Shown: positions 1 through 12,102, numbered from the stretch's first letter. The stretch: 64,000 nucleotides of DNA from Adiantum capillus-veneris (GCA_014529385.2 CM043959.1:49793122-49857121); one strand, 5' to 3'. Notes: generated by a model not told the origin, from the sequence alone. A program made the numbers and translations.

Positions 1-2337
1 GGTTGCAGCTAGGTGTACCCAGTCTACGTTGTCTGATTCCGTCATACCCGGTAACGCATCCATGCAAGGAGAATCTTGGCCAATGTCTGTATCCTTCTTA
101 CAAGTGTAACAATATTGTAGTGGGGCCGAGTGAACTGTGGTGTCAGAGCGATGATCAATAATGGTTTTACTCCCTAAGGGGTGTACCTTACCAGTCACCA
201 AATCCACTCTAAGGACAGAGTCTTGGAATTGCAAATAGACATGATTTTTAGACCAATCATGAACCATTTGTGCTTCCCTCATGAATGGTCGTCCTAAAAT
301 CATTTTATATGACATAAGGTGTTTAGAGAAATCCATTACAATGAACGTATGTCGTACCTTGTGTCCTAGAACTTTGATCTTAAGATCCTTGAGCATCCCC
401 ATAGGTTTGGCTATGGTACCATTTGCCATCTTTACCACAATGTTAGTAACACTGAGGCGGGGTTTTCCCATGGATTCCCAACAATCTTTTGTAACGATGC
501 TAACTCCCGCACCACCATCAAGAATTCCCTTTATAGTTAATCCCTTGGTAGTGATGGGTAGGGTTGCATTAGACTCGTCGCCTTCAAAATACTGCCCTAA
601 TTCGTTAATGGGTACCTCGATCACAGACTCGTGTCCATCTAAGTCAAGTGATTGCACATGATTTTCCTCATCAATCATAATCAAGTCAGGCCTATTTGGT
701 TGCGCAAACTGCGGTAATCCCGTTCGTAGCTCTCCGTCAAGGAACGCTCGAAGTGCAAGGAATAACTCAGGATCTCCATACAGCTTTGCTATGATCGTGG
801 TTCGGACCTCAGAAGACATGAAGTCCACTAGTTTGGCAACATTCATTGTCATTTTGCAGGGTGTAGGTCCTTGACTAGGAACTGGTGAGGATGGAATCTC
901 ATATTCCTCAATGGGATCAGGTATTCCTTCGTTAAACATCCTTTCCAACAAGAAAGGTGTATGCTCACTTTCCAATGTCCCATCCTCACTCCCTTCTTGG
1001 ATGATACTAGATATGGCTAACGGTCTATGGTTCATGTGGGGTGGATGAACTTGCGTGGGAAACACTGTGTCATGAATTCTGACATGCATGGGTTTTGGTT
1101 CTAGTTTCCTTTGAGTCTCCTCCACTAAAGCTCTTAGATGTTTCACCTGCTCAATCTCGTCTACTGGGTTTGGGTACGTCCCAATCTTCTTTTTATGATT
1201 CTTCCCTTTTTGCCCCTGCGGTTTATCTTGGGGGTCTTGGATTGGATTTGGAAACACTTGTGGTGTTTTCAGAGGCTCTTTATGGTTTTCTCTTATTCGG
1301 TTTTCATTTGGTTCCATGTTACGGTTTTCTTTGTCGGTCTTTCCCTTTGTGGTATTGGTTCTAGTCTCCATTGTCTCGATTGAATCTGAATCATCCTCGA
1401 GGTCATTCATATACACGGGGTCATCTCCTGTTCCTATGTTTGTTTTGGAACTTGGTTTTGAATTTCCCGTATTCTGCGACCTCTTCCTTTGTGTCTTCTT
1501 TTTCTTTGCTTGGATAACTGACGCGGTATCTCTCTCTTCGAGGATATGGCCTGGCCCTTGAAGCATGGACCGTGTAATCGCATAAGCGGGTGCGACGGGT
1601 GGTATTGGCGATGTCACACTAGCAATTTCGACCAAATTTAGGGGTGTAATTTTAGGCGCATTTGGGTTATAGGGGCATTGGGCAATCAAGTGATCTATGC
1701 CACAACGATTACATGTGAGTATTGGCATTGCAGACGTGCTCCCTTGATTCATTTGCATCTGTGCAGCATTCTTTTGCAGCCTAATAGGGCACTCCGCTAC
1801 CCGATGTGGTCCACCACACTCGTAGCATTGAAGAGGTGGCCTCCTAGCATGGGTGTTGATATTTTGACCTCTGGATGCCAGAGCAGCAGCTTGATAAACC
1901 GGCTTGACTTGCCCCCAACAATCTTCCATGTAGTATATAGGACACTCTTCCAATATATCAACTCCGTAGGCAATACTAGTGTCTATTTCCTCCTCACAGC
2001 CATCTGCATAAGCATTAGATGGCTCGCAACCCACTTGGTTCATAGGGGCGACTCTTGGATGCGGGGGCTGCGGTCCTAGCACAGGAGGTGGTAGCGGTGT
2101 AGCTTGTACAACATTTTGAGATCTAGGGACCATGTGTTGCGGTAGTTGCTCAACAGGTGGAGCAGGCATCAATACAGGAGCTCGAGGCGCATCCGTCCAG
2201 GCTACAGGTGGTCTATTTGCCATCATATGTTTGATCATTAAACAATCCTTAGCTTGGTGACCATACCTACCACATGCGTTGCAAGTTCCAGTAAATTTTA
2301 CTCTAAACGTAGGGCACTCACTAGTGCTATGTGGACT
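1..2337 (-). pseudogene. gag zinc-knuckle region and aspartic protease of a Ty3/gypsy element, cut by left window edge
   Basis: This is the downstream part of a gag-pol frame that continues in the same frame from the gag core at 2338-3648. It then stays open for about 780 codons to base 1. Four CCHC-type knuckles are visible: 2314-2352 (C-x2-C-x4-H-x4-C, with the in-frame TGA at 2338-2340 inside it), 2242-2283 (CNACGRYGHQAKDC), 1789-1827 (CYECGGPHRVAEC) and 1675-1713 (CNRCGIDHLIAQC). The last two have three residues before His. A long polar linker follows, then a retropepsin-like domain with the active-site motif ILDGGAGVSIV (Asp codon 517-519) and a LGRPF flap-end motif near 290. Gag packages element RNA and the protease cleaves the polyprotein. 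RT and integrase should lie left of the window. Four knuckles is more than the usual one or two. Apart from the upstream stops this block looks well preserved. Confidence 0.85.
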
Positions 2338-3648
2338 TCAGCAAATGGAACACCATTGTTGCTCCCTTCTTGGATACATGTGACTATTTTGAGGGGGTCG
2401 ATTATCCTTAAGAGACTCTTGGATTGCCTTGGTGAGGTCTATCAAGAATGTCTCAAATACCTTTGGCTCATTGGAAATGGGCTTTGCAGTCATGGGTTCA
2501 TACTCTATGGCTTGTGAGCTAGTGGATCTCGTGTCAGTAGACACCCTCATGCCTCCTATCATCAAGTTGTCCTCTAATTGGATTGCATTGGCAGTGACAT
2601 CTTCCCAGGTTGTGATACCTCTAATCACTAGTCCATTATAGATTCCTTCATTCCTCAACCCTCGAATGAATCGATCAAGCAGTTGGTTATTGTTGAAGCG
2701 CTCATTTACAGGGCAGCGAGAGTTTAAGTGCTTTGGATGACTAATGAAGTCCCTTACTGACTCTCCTTCTTTACGTTCGGCCTTCTGTAGCTGAGATGCT
2801 ACACCCCAAAGCACACCTTCTCGTATGTACTCCTTTAGAAACAACCTTCGAAGGGTAGGGTAGATTGTTTTCTCGTCCACCCTTAGGGTTCTATACCAAT
2901 CTCCAGCCTTCCCACTTAATGTCAAGCTTAAGGCATTGCACTTATGTAGTTCGTTGCGTTCCCCTAAGGAATCACATACTTGTTCAAACACTTCAATGTG
3001 TTTTCTAGCATCTTCGTCCCCATTGAATTTTTGTGTGAGTTTGGCAATTTGTACTGCCTTACATCTAGGCTCTCTATCAGATGCATGATGCATATTTTCC
3101 GCGATAGATCGACCTATGGTTTGAGCAATCGCTGCCAAGTCACCTATGTGAGGAGGCAGGGCTGGTGGAGGTACTCTTGGAATCATATGTGGGAGAGGGA
3201 CGGGTACCGGTCTTGGCATATGTGTGGATGATGCAGGATATGGAACATAACTGGGCATAGGTCCACTCGGATAAGGGCTAGGGAGCGGCACTCGAGGAGC
3301 ATAAACAAGTGGTACAATTGGAGGTGTGGGGGCCATGTGTGCATAAGGGGCTAGAGGCACATACGGTCGAGGACCCATATTAGGTACTACGACACTAGGT
3401 AGTGGCACTGCGCTAACCGTAGATGTCATCGGTACATTCTCTGTCAGGCCTATCCCTGGAGTGAGCACTGTGTTTTCCTTAATAGAGGGTTGAGCCAAGT
3501 TAGGGAAGCTAAAGTTGTCGCTCGGAGGCTCAGATTGCATAGAGACCCCAGGTGAAATGACGTAAGATGGGTCCATGGGACTCATTAGAGGAGTCTCCAT
3601 TTGTGATAGAGTAGGCTGTTGAGCCTTGGTCGTATCCAGAAATCTCAT
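2338..3648 (-). pseudogene. Gag capsid-like core of the left-edge gypsy element
   Basis: A 436-codon open stretch. The first ~170 residues are rich in Pro, Met and Val (low complexity). The second half is a retrotransposon gag domain, recognised by KLTQKFNGDEDARKHIEVF, SLTLSGKAGDWYRTL, the FLKEYIREG region and the 'RDFISHPKHLNSRC' and 'LLDRFIRGLRNEGIYNGLV' blocks typical of plant gypsy gag. It ends at TGA 2338-2340, inside the first zinc knuckle, but the same frame continues beyond. Upstream, the frame is continuous with 3730-4407 apart from TGA 3691-3693 and TAG 3730-3732. Its role is assembly of the virus-like particle in the cytoplasm. The in-frame stops make this a pseudogene copy unless they are read through. 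Confidence 0.85.
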
Positions 3649-3729
3649 GGGGCCAGTTGAGAGTATATTTACCCCTCGGTTTTGCCTTTCTCATTGAATG
3701 ATGCCATGGATAACATTACAGATCATTTT

Positions 3730-4407
3730 CTATTGATCTTCGATGCTCGTGGCACTAGAGGTGGATTGTACAATCTCTATCCATCCTACATGGTAGGCGT
3801 GGCCAGAGTGTAGATCCGTCAACACCTCAGTGTGGAGGTCGTATGTCCAATGATCATTAATGAACAATCCTTCTAGAGTCGACGTGTTAACGGTTTCTTG
3901 TGAGGTAGAAGCAATGTTGCTCCCCGTGGTTTTACTTGTCACCAACGGTACTCTAGAGGGAACTTCTGAAGGAGGCAGCTCAACAGGGCCTTCTTGGTAA
4001 GAAGTTGGCAAGATATCCACATGGACACTCTTTGGGGGTGTGGGGTCCACGTGCGATGTGAAAGGAGAGTCCACTTCCCCACCCCCTTCGTGTGCTTCAT
4101 TTGCATCAGGTTCCGAGCTAGTAGCTCTACCTAATGTTTCCATGAAATGGCTAAACATACTAGTACTAGGCTGTGGAGCTTCGGGAGGTGCATGGCCTTC
4201 TCTCTCAGTGTTTTGGGTAGGGTATGCTTCTATGATTTCTGAGTCGGAGGAGGAATCACTAGCGGCTATTTTAGGGTCTTGGGTGGTGATACCTTGAGTC
4301 CCCGCTGAGGGTCTAGAGCCTATCGTGGATGGGTAATGGGTGTCCGTATGAACAGAGGCAGCCTCAATATGCTCGTGTTCTAGCACCCGCCCATAGCGTA
4401 AGTGCAT
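3730..4407 (-). pseudogene. N-terminal extension of gag, left-edge gypsy element
   Basis: An open stretch of 225 codons in the same frame as the gag core. I take the ATG at 4405-4407 as the likely start, because an in-frame TAG lies upstream at 4459-4461. The protein is acidic and rich in Ser, Thr and Pro with no recognisable domain. Such N-terminal extensions occur in front of gag in some plant gypsy lineages. It ends with TAG 3730-3732, a short open spacer follows, then TGA 3691-3693, then the gag core. I read it as the start of one polyprotein, but it could be a separate small ORF. Confidence 0.6.
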
Positions 4408-4461
4408 GTGCTTTTGATACCCTAAGGTGTCAAAAAGCTGCTCTAGGAGGCCTTGTGACTA

Positions 4462-5471
4462 GTTTTTTGTGTGTTTTTTGTTTGTTTTTTTGCTAGATTT
4501 TTTAGAGCGTGTCGTGGAATGGGCCGTGTGATAGCTCGAAACGAGCGTATCGCTAGGAGGGACGCGTTGTGCTTTACAACCCACCGTTTGGTTCTATTTT
4601 GCTCCAGAAAAGCCCGAAACAGTCTTTTCCTAGCTGGGAAACTAGGCTCCAAATAGCAAGTCTAAGGGTGCAAGTGGGAAGAGAAGGGAAGAGAGTGGAG
4701 GACTTGCCCCACATGCTCTCATTCCCTCTTGAGGGGGTAGGGTATATATATAAGAGTGAGTCTAGTATATATCAAAAGATTGAGGACTGAGGCCTGGGCC
4801 TAGGCTTAGGCTTGGGCTTGGGGAAACGATCCCGATCAAAATTTTAGTGATCCCCCCAGTCACTCACGCTTAAATATTTTTGATTTTTTTCCGTCCGTTT
4901 TTATAACCTCCCCCTCACTCACGTTTTTCTTTTTTGATTTTTTTGATTTTTTTATTTTTATTTTCTTTTTTTTTCAATTTTTTAAAGAATATTTTTTTTA
5001 ATTTTTTTATTATATATATATATATATTGATATTATTTGGTACGCGTTTAGGGGCGCGTTGACCTCACCTAACTATTTACTGTCCCCCCTACCTACTGAC
5101 CTGCTAATCAGTGGTTCACCTAATTACTAACCTACTTAATTAACTAACTGTGCGCCTAACTGTGCACAAACCAGAAAACACAGAAAATGCAGAAAATTAA
5201 AACTTGACAGAACTGTGCAATGCAAACCAGAAAATGCAAAAAACGCAAAAACGCAAGAAATGCTAACTGTGTAAGCTGAAATCTGAGCTTAATAGAACTA
5301 GCAAAACAGAGCTTAACAGAACACAGAAAACTTGAATGCAGTCAACAACATTGTGTCTTTCTCTACTGTTTTTGCATAACAACAATAATCAAACTTAACC
5401 CGCGCCTTTCCTACATAAAAAATAGCTTCAATACAATTTATAGGTCGCCATTGGAGCTTCACGCGCAGCAG
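4462..5471 (-). other. 5' untranslated leader of the left-edge gypsy element
   Basis: About 1 kb lies between the primer binding site and the first gag codon. It contains no coding sequence I can recognise. It holds long T-rich tracts (4870-5020), a TA repeat near 5012-5027 and A-rich, GCAAAA-like short repeats near 5165-5260. On the plus strand a TATATATATA stretch at 4741-4752 looks TATA-like, but nothing supports a promoter there. Confidence 0.45.
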
Positions 5472-5490
5472 CTCCCCGACAGCGGCGCCA
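5472..5490 (-). promoter_or_regulatory. Primer binding site (Asp-tRNA type)
   Basis: On the minus strand the sequence reads TGGCGCCGCTGTCGGGGAG. This matches the familiar plant gypsy (Athila/Tat-type) primer site complementary to the 3' end of tRNA-Asp, with a couple of changes. It lies four bases inside the LTR end at 5495, where minus-strand first-strand cDNA synthesis would start. Confidence 0.8.
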
Positions 5491-5494
5491 AAAA

Positions 5495-5720
5495 TGTCAA
5501 GGCTAGGGACTTGCTACGCGCCGTGTGCGAGCCACAAAGGCTCCTAGCACACAGTCATACAACAGACAAGCTCACAAGGAAGAATGGTGTGTCACTCACC
5601 TTCCTACGTAGTTGCGAATGAAGGATTCCCACGTTGCGAAGAAGAGGGAGACGCCGCTACGCCGCGCTCAACCGCCTCGCCGCCGTCGTGCCGCCGCAAC
5701 GCTCGATCACACACACACTC

Positions 5721-5788
<68 letters not shown>

Positions 5789-6100
5789 GTACACACACAC
5801 ACACACAAGGAGATGGTGAAGGAGAAGTTGGAGATGGAGCAAGAGCGGCTTCTATTGCACAATGAGAGAATGAGTAAAAATTAGGTTTAGTGGCTTTTAC
5901 ATGAGCTCACCCCATTCACACTTGGGCGCCCATACTTAGCCAACTAACTCCTTGAATATTCCAGTTAGAGTGCGCCTGTCATCGGCGATCACCCTTACCC
6001 TGTTCCTATTGGTCCGACAAGCCCGGTACCTGACTCTAAACAATACAACGTTTATAGATCATAGGGTGTCCGTGTGCCGTGAGGGTTAACAATAACTAAT
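5495..6100 (-). repeat. 5' LTR of the left-edge gypsy element (outer end uncertain)
   Basis: The inner end is fixed by the primer site: on the minus strand the LTR ends ...TTGACA, four bases before the primer site, so on the plus strand it begins TGTCAAGG at 5495. The outer end cannot be placed because the partner LTR lies outside the window. 6100 is a minimum guess. It contains the compound AC/CT microsatellite at 5708-5808. Confidence 0.5.
5708..5808. repeat. Compound (AC)n(CT)n(AC)n microsatellite
   Basis: An uninterrupted CT run of about 60 bases flanked by AC runs, inside the LTR. Apparent reading frames across it are simple-repeat artefacts. Confidence 0.95.
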
Positions 6101-6150
6101 CAACAATTATGCAATTTAGCAATGATGGAGGTTTTGGAACGAGAATGGAG

Positions 6151-6158
6151 ACCCCCCT

Positions 6159-6196
<38 letters not shown>
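6151..6196. repeat. (CT)n microsatellite with short CCCT lead-in
   Basis: A C-rich start followed by about 18 CT units. From 6197 to about 7539 I see only AT-rich sequence with no gene, apart from the C homopolymer at 7215-7240. Confidence 0.95.
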
Positions 6197-6197
<1 letters not shown>

Positions 6198-7214
6198 AAG
6201 GAGTGATGAATGTACTATCGGATGGTGAATTCTACTAGCTTTCACAAGAAGGAAGAACAAATACCAAAAAATTCTTTGGGGCAATAAAATAAATTTATAA
6301 TCTATAACAAACCATAACAATCATCATAGCAAGTAAGCATTTCATATATCGTCCAATAGAAAAAATGATCAATTATTTAATAAAGGACAAAAAAATAGTT
6401 CCAATTTTCATTAGCAAAAGGGCTAGTTGACTTTAAGGCCTTAGCCCTTTTTGTAGGCAAAAAACAAAGGGCAAGTAGGTCTATGAGGTTTGAATGGTTG
6501 TAAGGCTGGTTGCACTTACTCTTTCATTACCTACCAAGTGCATGACTCTTTTTCTCTTTGTTACTTGGCACAATATCTCCATCAAGGGTGAAGAAGATCA
6601 TGAGAGTGAGGATGATATCTATGTTTATAGTTGTGACAAATCAATCAATTAATTCCATGAGTATATATATCATGATATAGTCTAAATTAAATTATGTATG
6701 TCTTGGTCAATGCTATCTAAGAAAAGCCTCATTCAAAATCCTTTGATTTTGTTATCATCATAGACCTTTATGAATAGGTGTCCTTACCTTTGAGGGTTCA
6801 ACATGAAAGAGTTGATTGTGCACAAATTCAATAGGCCTCAAGCATATGAAAGCTCCTTCAGATCTATTTCCCCATCACTCCAGCATTCATGATCACTCCA
6901 TACTACTTAGTAACAAAGCGGTATGGACTTTCCCAATGTCGTATCTTAGCTCACATAGATGTTATGTTCATTCATCAAAAGCCACTCCTCATTCTCTCAA
7001 TGTATCTATGGAAAATGTGGCACATGTCATTTAATGATTTTGGTGTATTTACTACATAGCAATTTCTTTGTGAAGTGAAAACAATGTTGTTGTATTTTGC
7101 ATTGGGTACACCATGATTTTTATTCTAGTTCATGAAAAGTTAAAGGTCATGACACATACTTTTGTTCTTGAAACTTTGTTGTTTTCTTGTCTTGGAGACC
7201 TATGGATCTCTCTT

Positions 7215-7240
7215 CCCCCCCCCCCCCCCCCCCCCCCCCC
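7215..7240. repeat. C homopolymer, 26 bases
   Basis: An unbroken run of 26 C, followed by TCTCTTTCTC. The length may be affected by sequencing or assembly. Confidence 0.9.
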
Positions 7241-7539
7241 TCTCTTTCTCTTTATCTACAAAATTGTTTCCAAAAACCTCAAAAAATGGCGCTTGATTTG
7301 AAAAGAACGAAATGAAAATCTCATAGATATAATGCACTCCTTATAATGGACTATGAGATTGTTAACTCAAGATCCACATCATTTGCCCCTTCTTTTGATG
7401 TAGCTTTAGGTTTCATATTTATATGTGACCAGTTTTGCTCATATGATTAGCTAGATTAGCCTCCAAGATTTCATCACACCAACTTTGTTAAAATTTTTGT
7501 CTGTTATCTTGTAACCTGGAGCATGTTGATTGCTGGAAA

Positions 7540-7905
7540 TGTGAAGTCTTTTAGCTTTAATGCAGTGTTGTCATGGATGAGAGGATTCATGATTAGATTG
7601 CTAGTTGACGTGGGGTCTTTGGTGGCACCTTCACGGAAGCACATAGGGTTCTTGATAACCTTTTGTATTCTAAACAAGGACAAGGTCATGAAGCTATTTG
7701 CTATTTTTATAAGATGCAAAATGAAGGCCTTTATCCATATGCAATCACCTATTCTTGTAACTTGACGGCATGTGGCCTTATGTAAGATGTTTTCATGTAT
7801 GATAAGATTCACGATCAAATAGCTAGTTGTGTGCTACTGGAGAAACATATCATGATTGCAAGTGCTTTGGTCAATATGTATACCAAACCTGGCACATGTC
7901 TCTTA
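7540..7905 (+). pseudogene. Pentatricopeptide repeat (PPR, PLS-type) protein fragment
   Basis: From 7576 one reading frame runs to about 7905 with three in-frame stops (TAG, TGA, TAA) and no frameshift. It shows diagnostic PLS-type PPR wording: IHD-stop-IAS near the start, QGHEAICYFYKMQNEG, YPYAITYSCNLTACG, then IHDQIAS and SALVNMYTKPGTC. These correspond to about two 35-residue repeats. Such proteins bind organelle RNA in mitochondria or plastids and often direct C-to-U editing. The rest of the gene is absent: the sequence before 7540 and after 7905 does not continue the pattern. I call it a dead fragment. The family call is firm; which PPR it came from is unknown. Confidence 0.8.
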
Positions 7906-8142
7906 GCCCAACCAGCTTGTGTGGGAACCCTACTTGATCAACACCTATCTATTGTGTCTCTCTCACCCTTACATCATGTTCTTCTCATGAGAGTAAGCAC
8001 TAGCCTCACTTAGATGTATACAGTTAGGAGAAGAATTCTTTTTAATTACCACAAGCTCTAGATACTCTCTCCCTCTCATTAGATCGGTTTCTCTTTTGTT
8101 TTGTAGAAAATCTTATTTTCAAGACTTCGAGAGAACTAATAG

Positions 8143-9722
8143 TGTAACATTTAATTGCCTAAAAACTTGTGTGTAGTAGAAATTAGCATGAACATAGTGG
8201 GCATTTCATTAGAATAGATTCCTAATGAGAATTACAAGAGTGCTTGGGTGGAGAGAGCAACAAAAAGAATAACACCTAGTTAGATAGCATGAACAATATT
8301 TTCAAAAGAGAGAGAAATTAAGCTATTGACAACATTTGAGGACCGGATTTGCATGGAGCCGGTTCCCCCTCCAAAAGGCTTTGTATTATGGTTTCTCCCA
8401 TCAAGAGAGACATTAATTGTACAATACAATTCTTTGTGTTCCTTCAAGACTAGCTAGTGCAATGAAGCTTCATGCACTAAGCAAAACACTTAGCAAACAC
8501 AACATAAATTATCCCCGGTCTCAGACCCAAGACCTCACACACCTTCGAAGATGGTGAGAGCTAGCAGGGTATGAGAGTAGATTGAGAGGAAGAAGGAGTA
8601 TTATTACAAGAACGATGTACATCTCCTCACATAATCACTCATATTATCATAGCTTAGCTTAATAATTAGCATGGTAGAGGAGATGAGCATGCATTGAACC
8701 TTGGCTCTTGGTTGGATTTGCATCACAAAGCCAAGAATTGTTGGTGTAGGCCTCTCTTCTCACAAGCTTGGAGTAGGTGGTAAGCTTTCCATTAAAGCTT
8801 GAGAAGGAGAGAGAGTCTTCTTTAATTCACACATGAGATTGTGTGTGATAATGCCTTGCAAAAATCAGCCTCCTCTCTCTCTCGTGGGAAACCCCTCTTG
8901 CTATTTGCTTTTGCTATCCTCTCATTGGACCTCCCTAGGGCTAGCCAATGACAATTAAGCAGTATAAGTGATAGCCTTCTGACATGTGTCCCCCTTTCCC
9001 CTTTTGTGAGAGCTTTAGGTAATTCAATAATTCAATTAAACTCTCATTGGACCCCTTTGACTCCTGGCCAATAGAAATCAGGCAAGCCATTGGGCTGCTG
9101 AATGCTCATTGGACCCCTTGGGAGACTGTCCAATAGTCTTCTAGAGAACTTAATTCTCATTGGTTCTTTTATTAAGTTTTTTTAAATTAATTAAACTAGA
9201 TTTACTCTAGCCTAATTCTCATTGGTCCACCTCCAAGGCCATCCAATAGAAATTGGGTACACCTTGTGGGCATCTGGGCTAGGGAACTGACATGTGTCCC
9301 TCATTCCCTTTGTGTAAAGGGATCTTGTGTGTGTGTGAGTGTTGCTTTCTCTCTCATCCCCTACAAGCAAGGCTCGCCCCCTCCTAAGTAGGGATTGGTA
9401 AAGACTTTTTTGGACACACAGAAAGCATCCAATTCCCCTATGGTTGACCTTTGGACACAACCTTTGAATTTTGCAACCTTAGCATTTTGGAAGTCTTAAT
9501 GGACTGAACCTTAGGATCTTTTTAGCCCATTGTTGCACATGGCTCTTTTGCAAATGGCCCCCCCTTTTGGATCCCTATTTTCCATCCTTTGGATCCCTAC
9601 TGTGGCCGGTTTGCTAGCTTAATCAATATTCTAGCTTTTTCTCCCCTGGAACTTCCCCATATTAATGATCAGTTTAACATGAGAAAATCATTTAGGAGAA
9701 TTAGATATTGATTATTATGACA
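8143..9722 (-). repeat. 3' LTR of element A
   Basis: About 1580 bp, TG...CA bounded (plus strand begins TGTAACATTTAATTG and ends ATTATTATGACA). It aligns along its whole length with the LTR at 59474-60993, roughly 85-90% by eye with indels. It contains several copies of an ATTGGACC / CCAATAG motif (CCAAT-type boxes, e.g. near 8930, 9050, 9110, 9220), also present in the other copy. Confidence 0.85.
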
Positions 9723-9725
9723 TTA

Positions 9726-9735
9726 CCTCTCTCTT
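9726..9735 (-). promoter_or_regulatory. Polypurine tract of element A
   Basis: The minus strand reads AAGAGAGAGG, three bases before the LTR start TGTCATAAT. This is the expected position and composition of the plus-strand primer for reverse transcription. Confidence 0.65.
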
Positions 9736-10089
9736 GAAATCATAGTCGTCCTTGACTACGGTGTAGAGAAGATAAAGCATATTCACGAGTCCTTTTCTTA
9801 GCGGGTAGAGGATCCCTATGTTACCCTACGACATCATTCCACAATGGATGACTAGTCCATTTGGCGCTTGAGAGCCTGAGGCTACCACAAGCATATGTGC
9901 ACATTAGTCCTATCAATCTCCCATAGTAGAGTGACAAGCTCTACTTGGTGTTTGGGAGACGTCGTCTCCGCAAACTTGATCTAAGTATGCATACTACTTC
10001 ATTTTTGTGCACAATAAAGATAAAGAGAGTTTTATAAGACAAAAAATTTGTTCATTTTAACATTTTTTACATTTGCTTACCCTTGGGAA

Positions 10090-10640
10090 GCATTGTAAGC
10101 ATTGACAAGGTTTAGGTTATCCTTTAATTGTATGCCTTGCATCCATCTAGCATCTTCAAAAGGAAATTCTTAAACTTAATAAGATATCGGTGGGATAGTC
10201 TTACACCTCTTAGTACCTTGTCTTCATGTCGGAGAATGGACTCAGGCTACAGCACCTCCTCTTGTTCCTGAATCTCCGGTGGGTCTTCAGTAGTTGGTTC
10301 TTGAGGTGGCTCTCCTTTGTAAGGCTTTAATAGGTTCACATGGAAAGCATTGTGTATGAGCCAATGATTGGGCAACTTGAGTTGATAGGCCATCTCATTG
10401 ATTGGCCTAAGAATCTGGAAGGGACCATAGTACCTTCTTGCTAGTTTAGCATAGTACTTTTGGTGTCCCGTAGGATTCTTGCCCGTGGTGTGCCTTAATT
10501 GAGCCTTGGGAAACTTTAATAAGACCCAATCATTTACTTTAAAAGCTTGGTCTCTTCTATGCTTGTCAGCGGCAGCCTTTTGCCTTTGCTGTGAGATAGA
10601 GATAGCATCCTTAATCTTTTGAAAAGATTATTGTAGGTCC
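10090..10640 (-). pseudogene. Integrase C-terminal region and chromodomain, element A
   Basis: Minus-strand translation shows the basic integrase tail ([20 protein letters not shown] and [13 protein letters not shown] wording), a '[17 protein letters not shown]' block, and then a chromodomain-like segment at about 10125-10270. That segment reads PESILRHEDKVLR, RYLIKFKN and, after a one-base shift, FEDARWMQ. In plant chromoviruses this domain reads histone marks and steers integration. One in-frame TAG precedes PESILRHEDK and one frameshift splits the chromodomain, so it is not functional here. Confidence 0.75.
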
Positions 10641-12102
10641 CGGCTATACTCATCTGCAACGAAGATCTTCCCATGTACCTTAAGTAGCAAGGGACTTTTT
10701 GATCTTCCCTCAATTACCTCGAAAGGTGCTTTTCCCGTGGAAGTATGTACAGTGTTATTGTAAGCATACTCCACCAAGGGTAAGTACTTCTCCCATTGGG
10801 ATCTTTGATCTACTTCCGTTACATAGGCTTTTAGTAGATCGAGAATTGTTAGGTTAGCTATTTCACTTTGGCCATCCGTTTGTGGATGATAGGCCGAAGA
10901 GAAGTTTAGCCTTGTCCCTAAGTTCTCAAAGAGACCCTTCCAGAAATTACTGGTCATTCTAGGATCTCTATCCGACACTATGGACATTGGCAAGCCATGG
11001 TACTTGAAAATTTGTGAAATGAAGAGGGTTTCCATTTTTGGGCTTTGATAGTCTTTTTGCCAGGTATAAAATGAGCTTGCTTACTGAACCTGTCTTCTAT
11101 CGTCCATATTCCCGTATTCCCATGGATAGACTTAGGCAATACAAAGATAAAATCCATGGATATGCTCTCCCATGGTGAATTAGGGATTGGCAAGGGTTGA
11201 AGCAATCCAAGTTGCTTCCCTCTATCAAATTTTGTCTTTTGGCATACCACACATTTAGAAATATACTCTTGTATGTTCACTTTCATGGTAGGCCAATAGA
11301 AATATGTTTCAATTCCCTTTAAGGTAGACTGAATCCCTCTATGCCCCGCATAAGGTGGAGCATGAGGTTCATACATTACTTTTTCACGTAGTGAGCTAGT
11401 AACGCATAGTCTATTGCCTGTGAGGAGATAACCATCTTGTAAAGTAAATGGTTCTTCTTTCTTCCCTAATGCAAGGGCTGAAATCACATCTCTAAAATCG
11501 GGATCAATAGCATACTCATCTATCATTGAAGATAGATCATTGTGAGTTACTATGGAAACCGCATTCACTCTCGGCCGTCTTGAGAGTGCATCAGCTACTT
11601 GATTATGCTTGCCAGCAATGTGAGCAATATGAAAATGAAATTGCGAAAGGAAATTTGCCCACCTCATTTGTTTGTCAGAGAGCTTGGTCTGCGTCATGAA
11701 GTACTTAAGACTTTGGTGATCCATTCGCAGAATGAAAGGAGTCCTCAATAAATAGTGCTTCCATGAGTCTAAGGCATGTAGAACTACAAGGAGTTCCTTT
11801 TCGTATATGTCTAGAGCTTGCTCAAGAGGGTCGAGCCTTCAACTTTCATAGCCTATGAGGTGCCCTTCTTGAAGCAAAACAAGTCCAAGGCAATCACCAC
11901 AAGCATCACATTGGACCTCAAATGGTTTTGAGAGATCCGGTAGTGTTAGCACAGGTTGAGAGATAAACTTTTCTTTAAGCTTTTCGAAAGCATTGTTCCC
12001 CTTAGCAGACCATGTATACCTAATGCTTTTCTTTGTTAGGTCGTGTAATGGTCCCGCGATTTGTGAGAACTTTTCTATGAAGCGTCTATAGTATGCACAC
12101 AT
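10628..12102 (-). pseudogene. RNase H and integrase core of element A
   Basis: Frame 12102-11839 starts with CAYYRRFIEKFSQIAGPLH (RT connection) and the RNase H start FEVQCDACGDCLGLVLLQ, where the usual catalytic Asp is followed by Ala as expected. After TGA 11839-11841 the same frame continues through 11748-10978. It carries LRMDHQSLKYF, the RNase H end HIAGKHNQVADALSRR, the integrase zinc finger HAPPYAGHRG...CVVCQ, and the first core Asp in SMDFIFVLPKS. A frameshift near 11000-11040 moves to 11035-10628. That stretch has the second Asp (IVSDRDPRM), the YHPQTDGQSE block with the catalytic Glu, and the LVEYAYNN region. The enzymes would degrade RNA in the hybrid and insert cDNA into chromatin. 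Dead as it stands. Confidence 0.85.

Noticed and set aside
281..661. A 126-codon plus-strand frame
   Set aside because: It is the antisense of the gypsy protease on the minus strand, which has clear motifs.
5584..5884. Overlapping open reading frames of 60-93 codons on both strands
   Set aside because: They are translations of the CT/AC microsatellite (poly Ser-Leu, Thr-His, Arg-Glu).
9900..9920. A possible LTR start (TGATAGGACTAATG after a purine-rich stretch) for element A
   Set aside because: Comparison with the related LTR at 59474-60993 places the true LTR edge at 9722.
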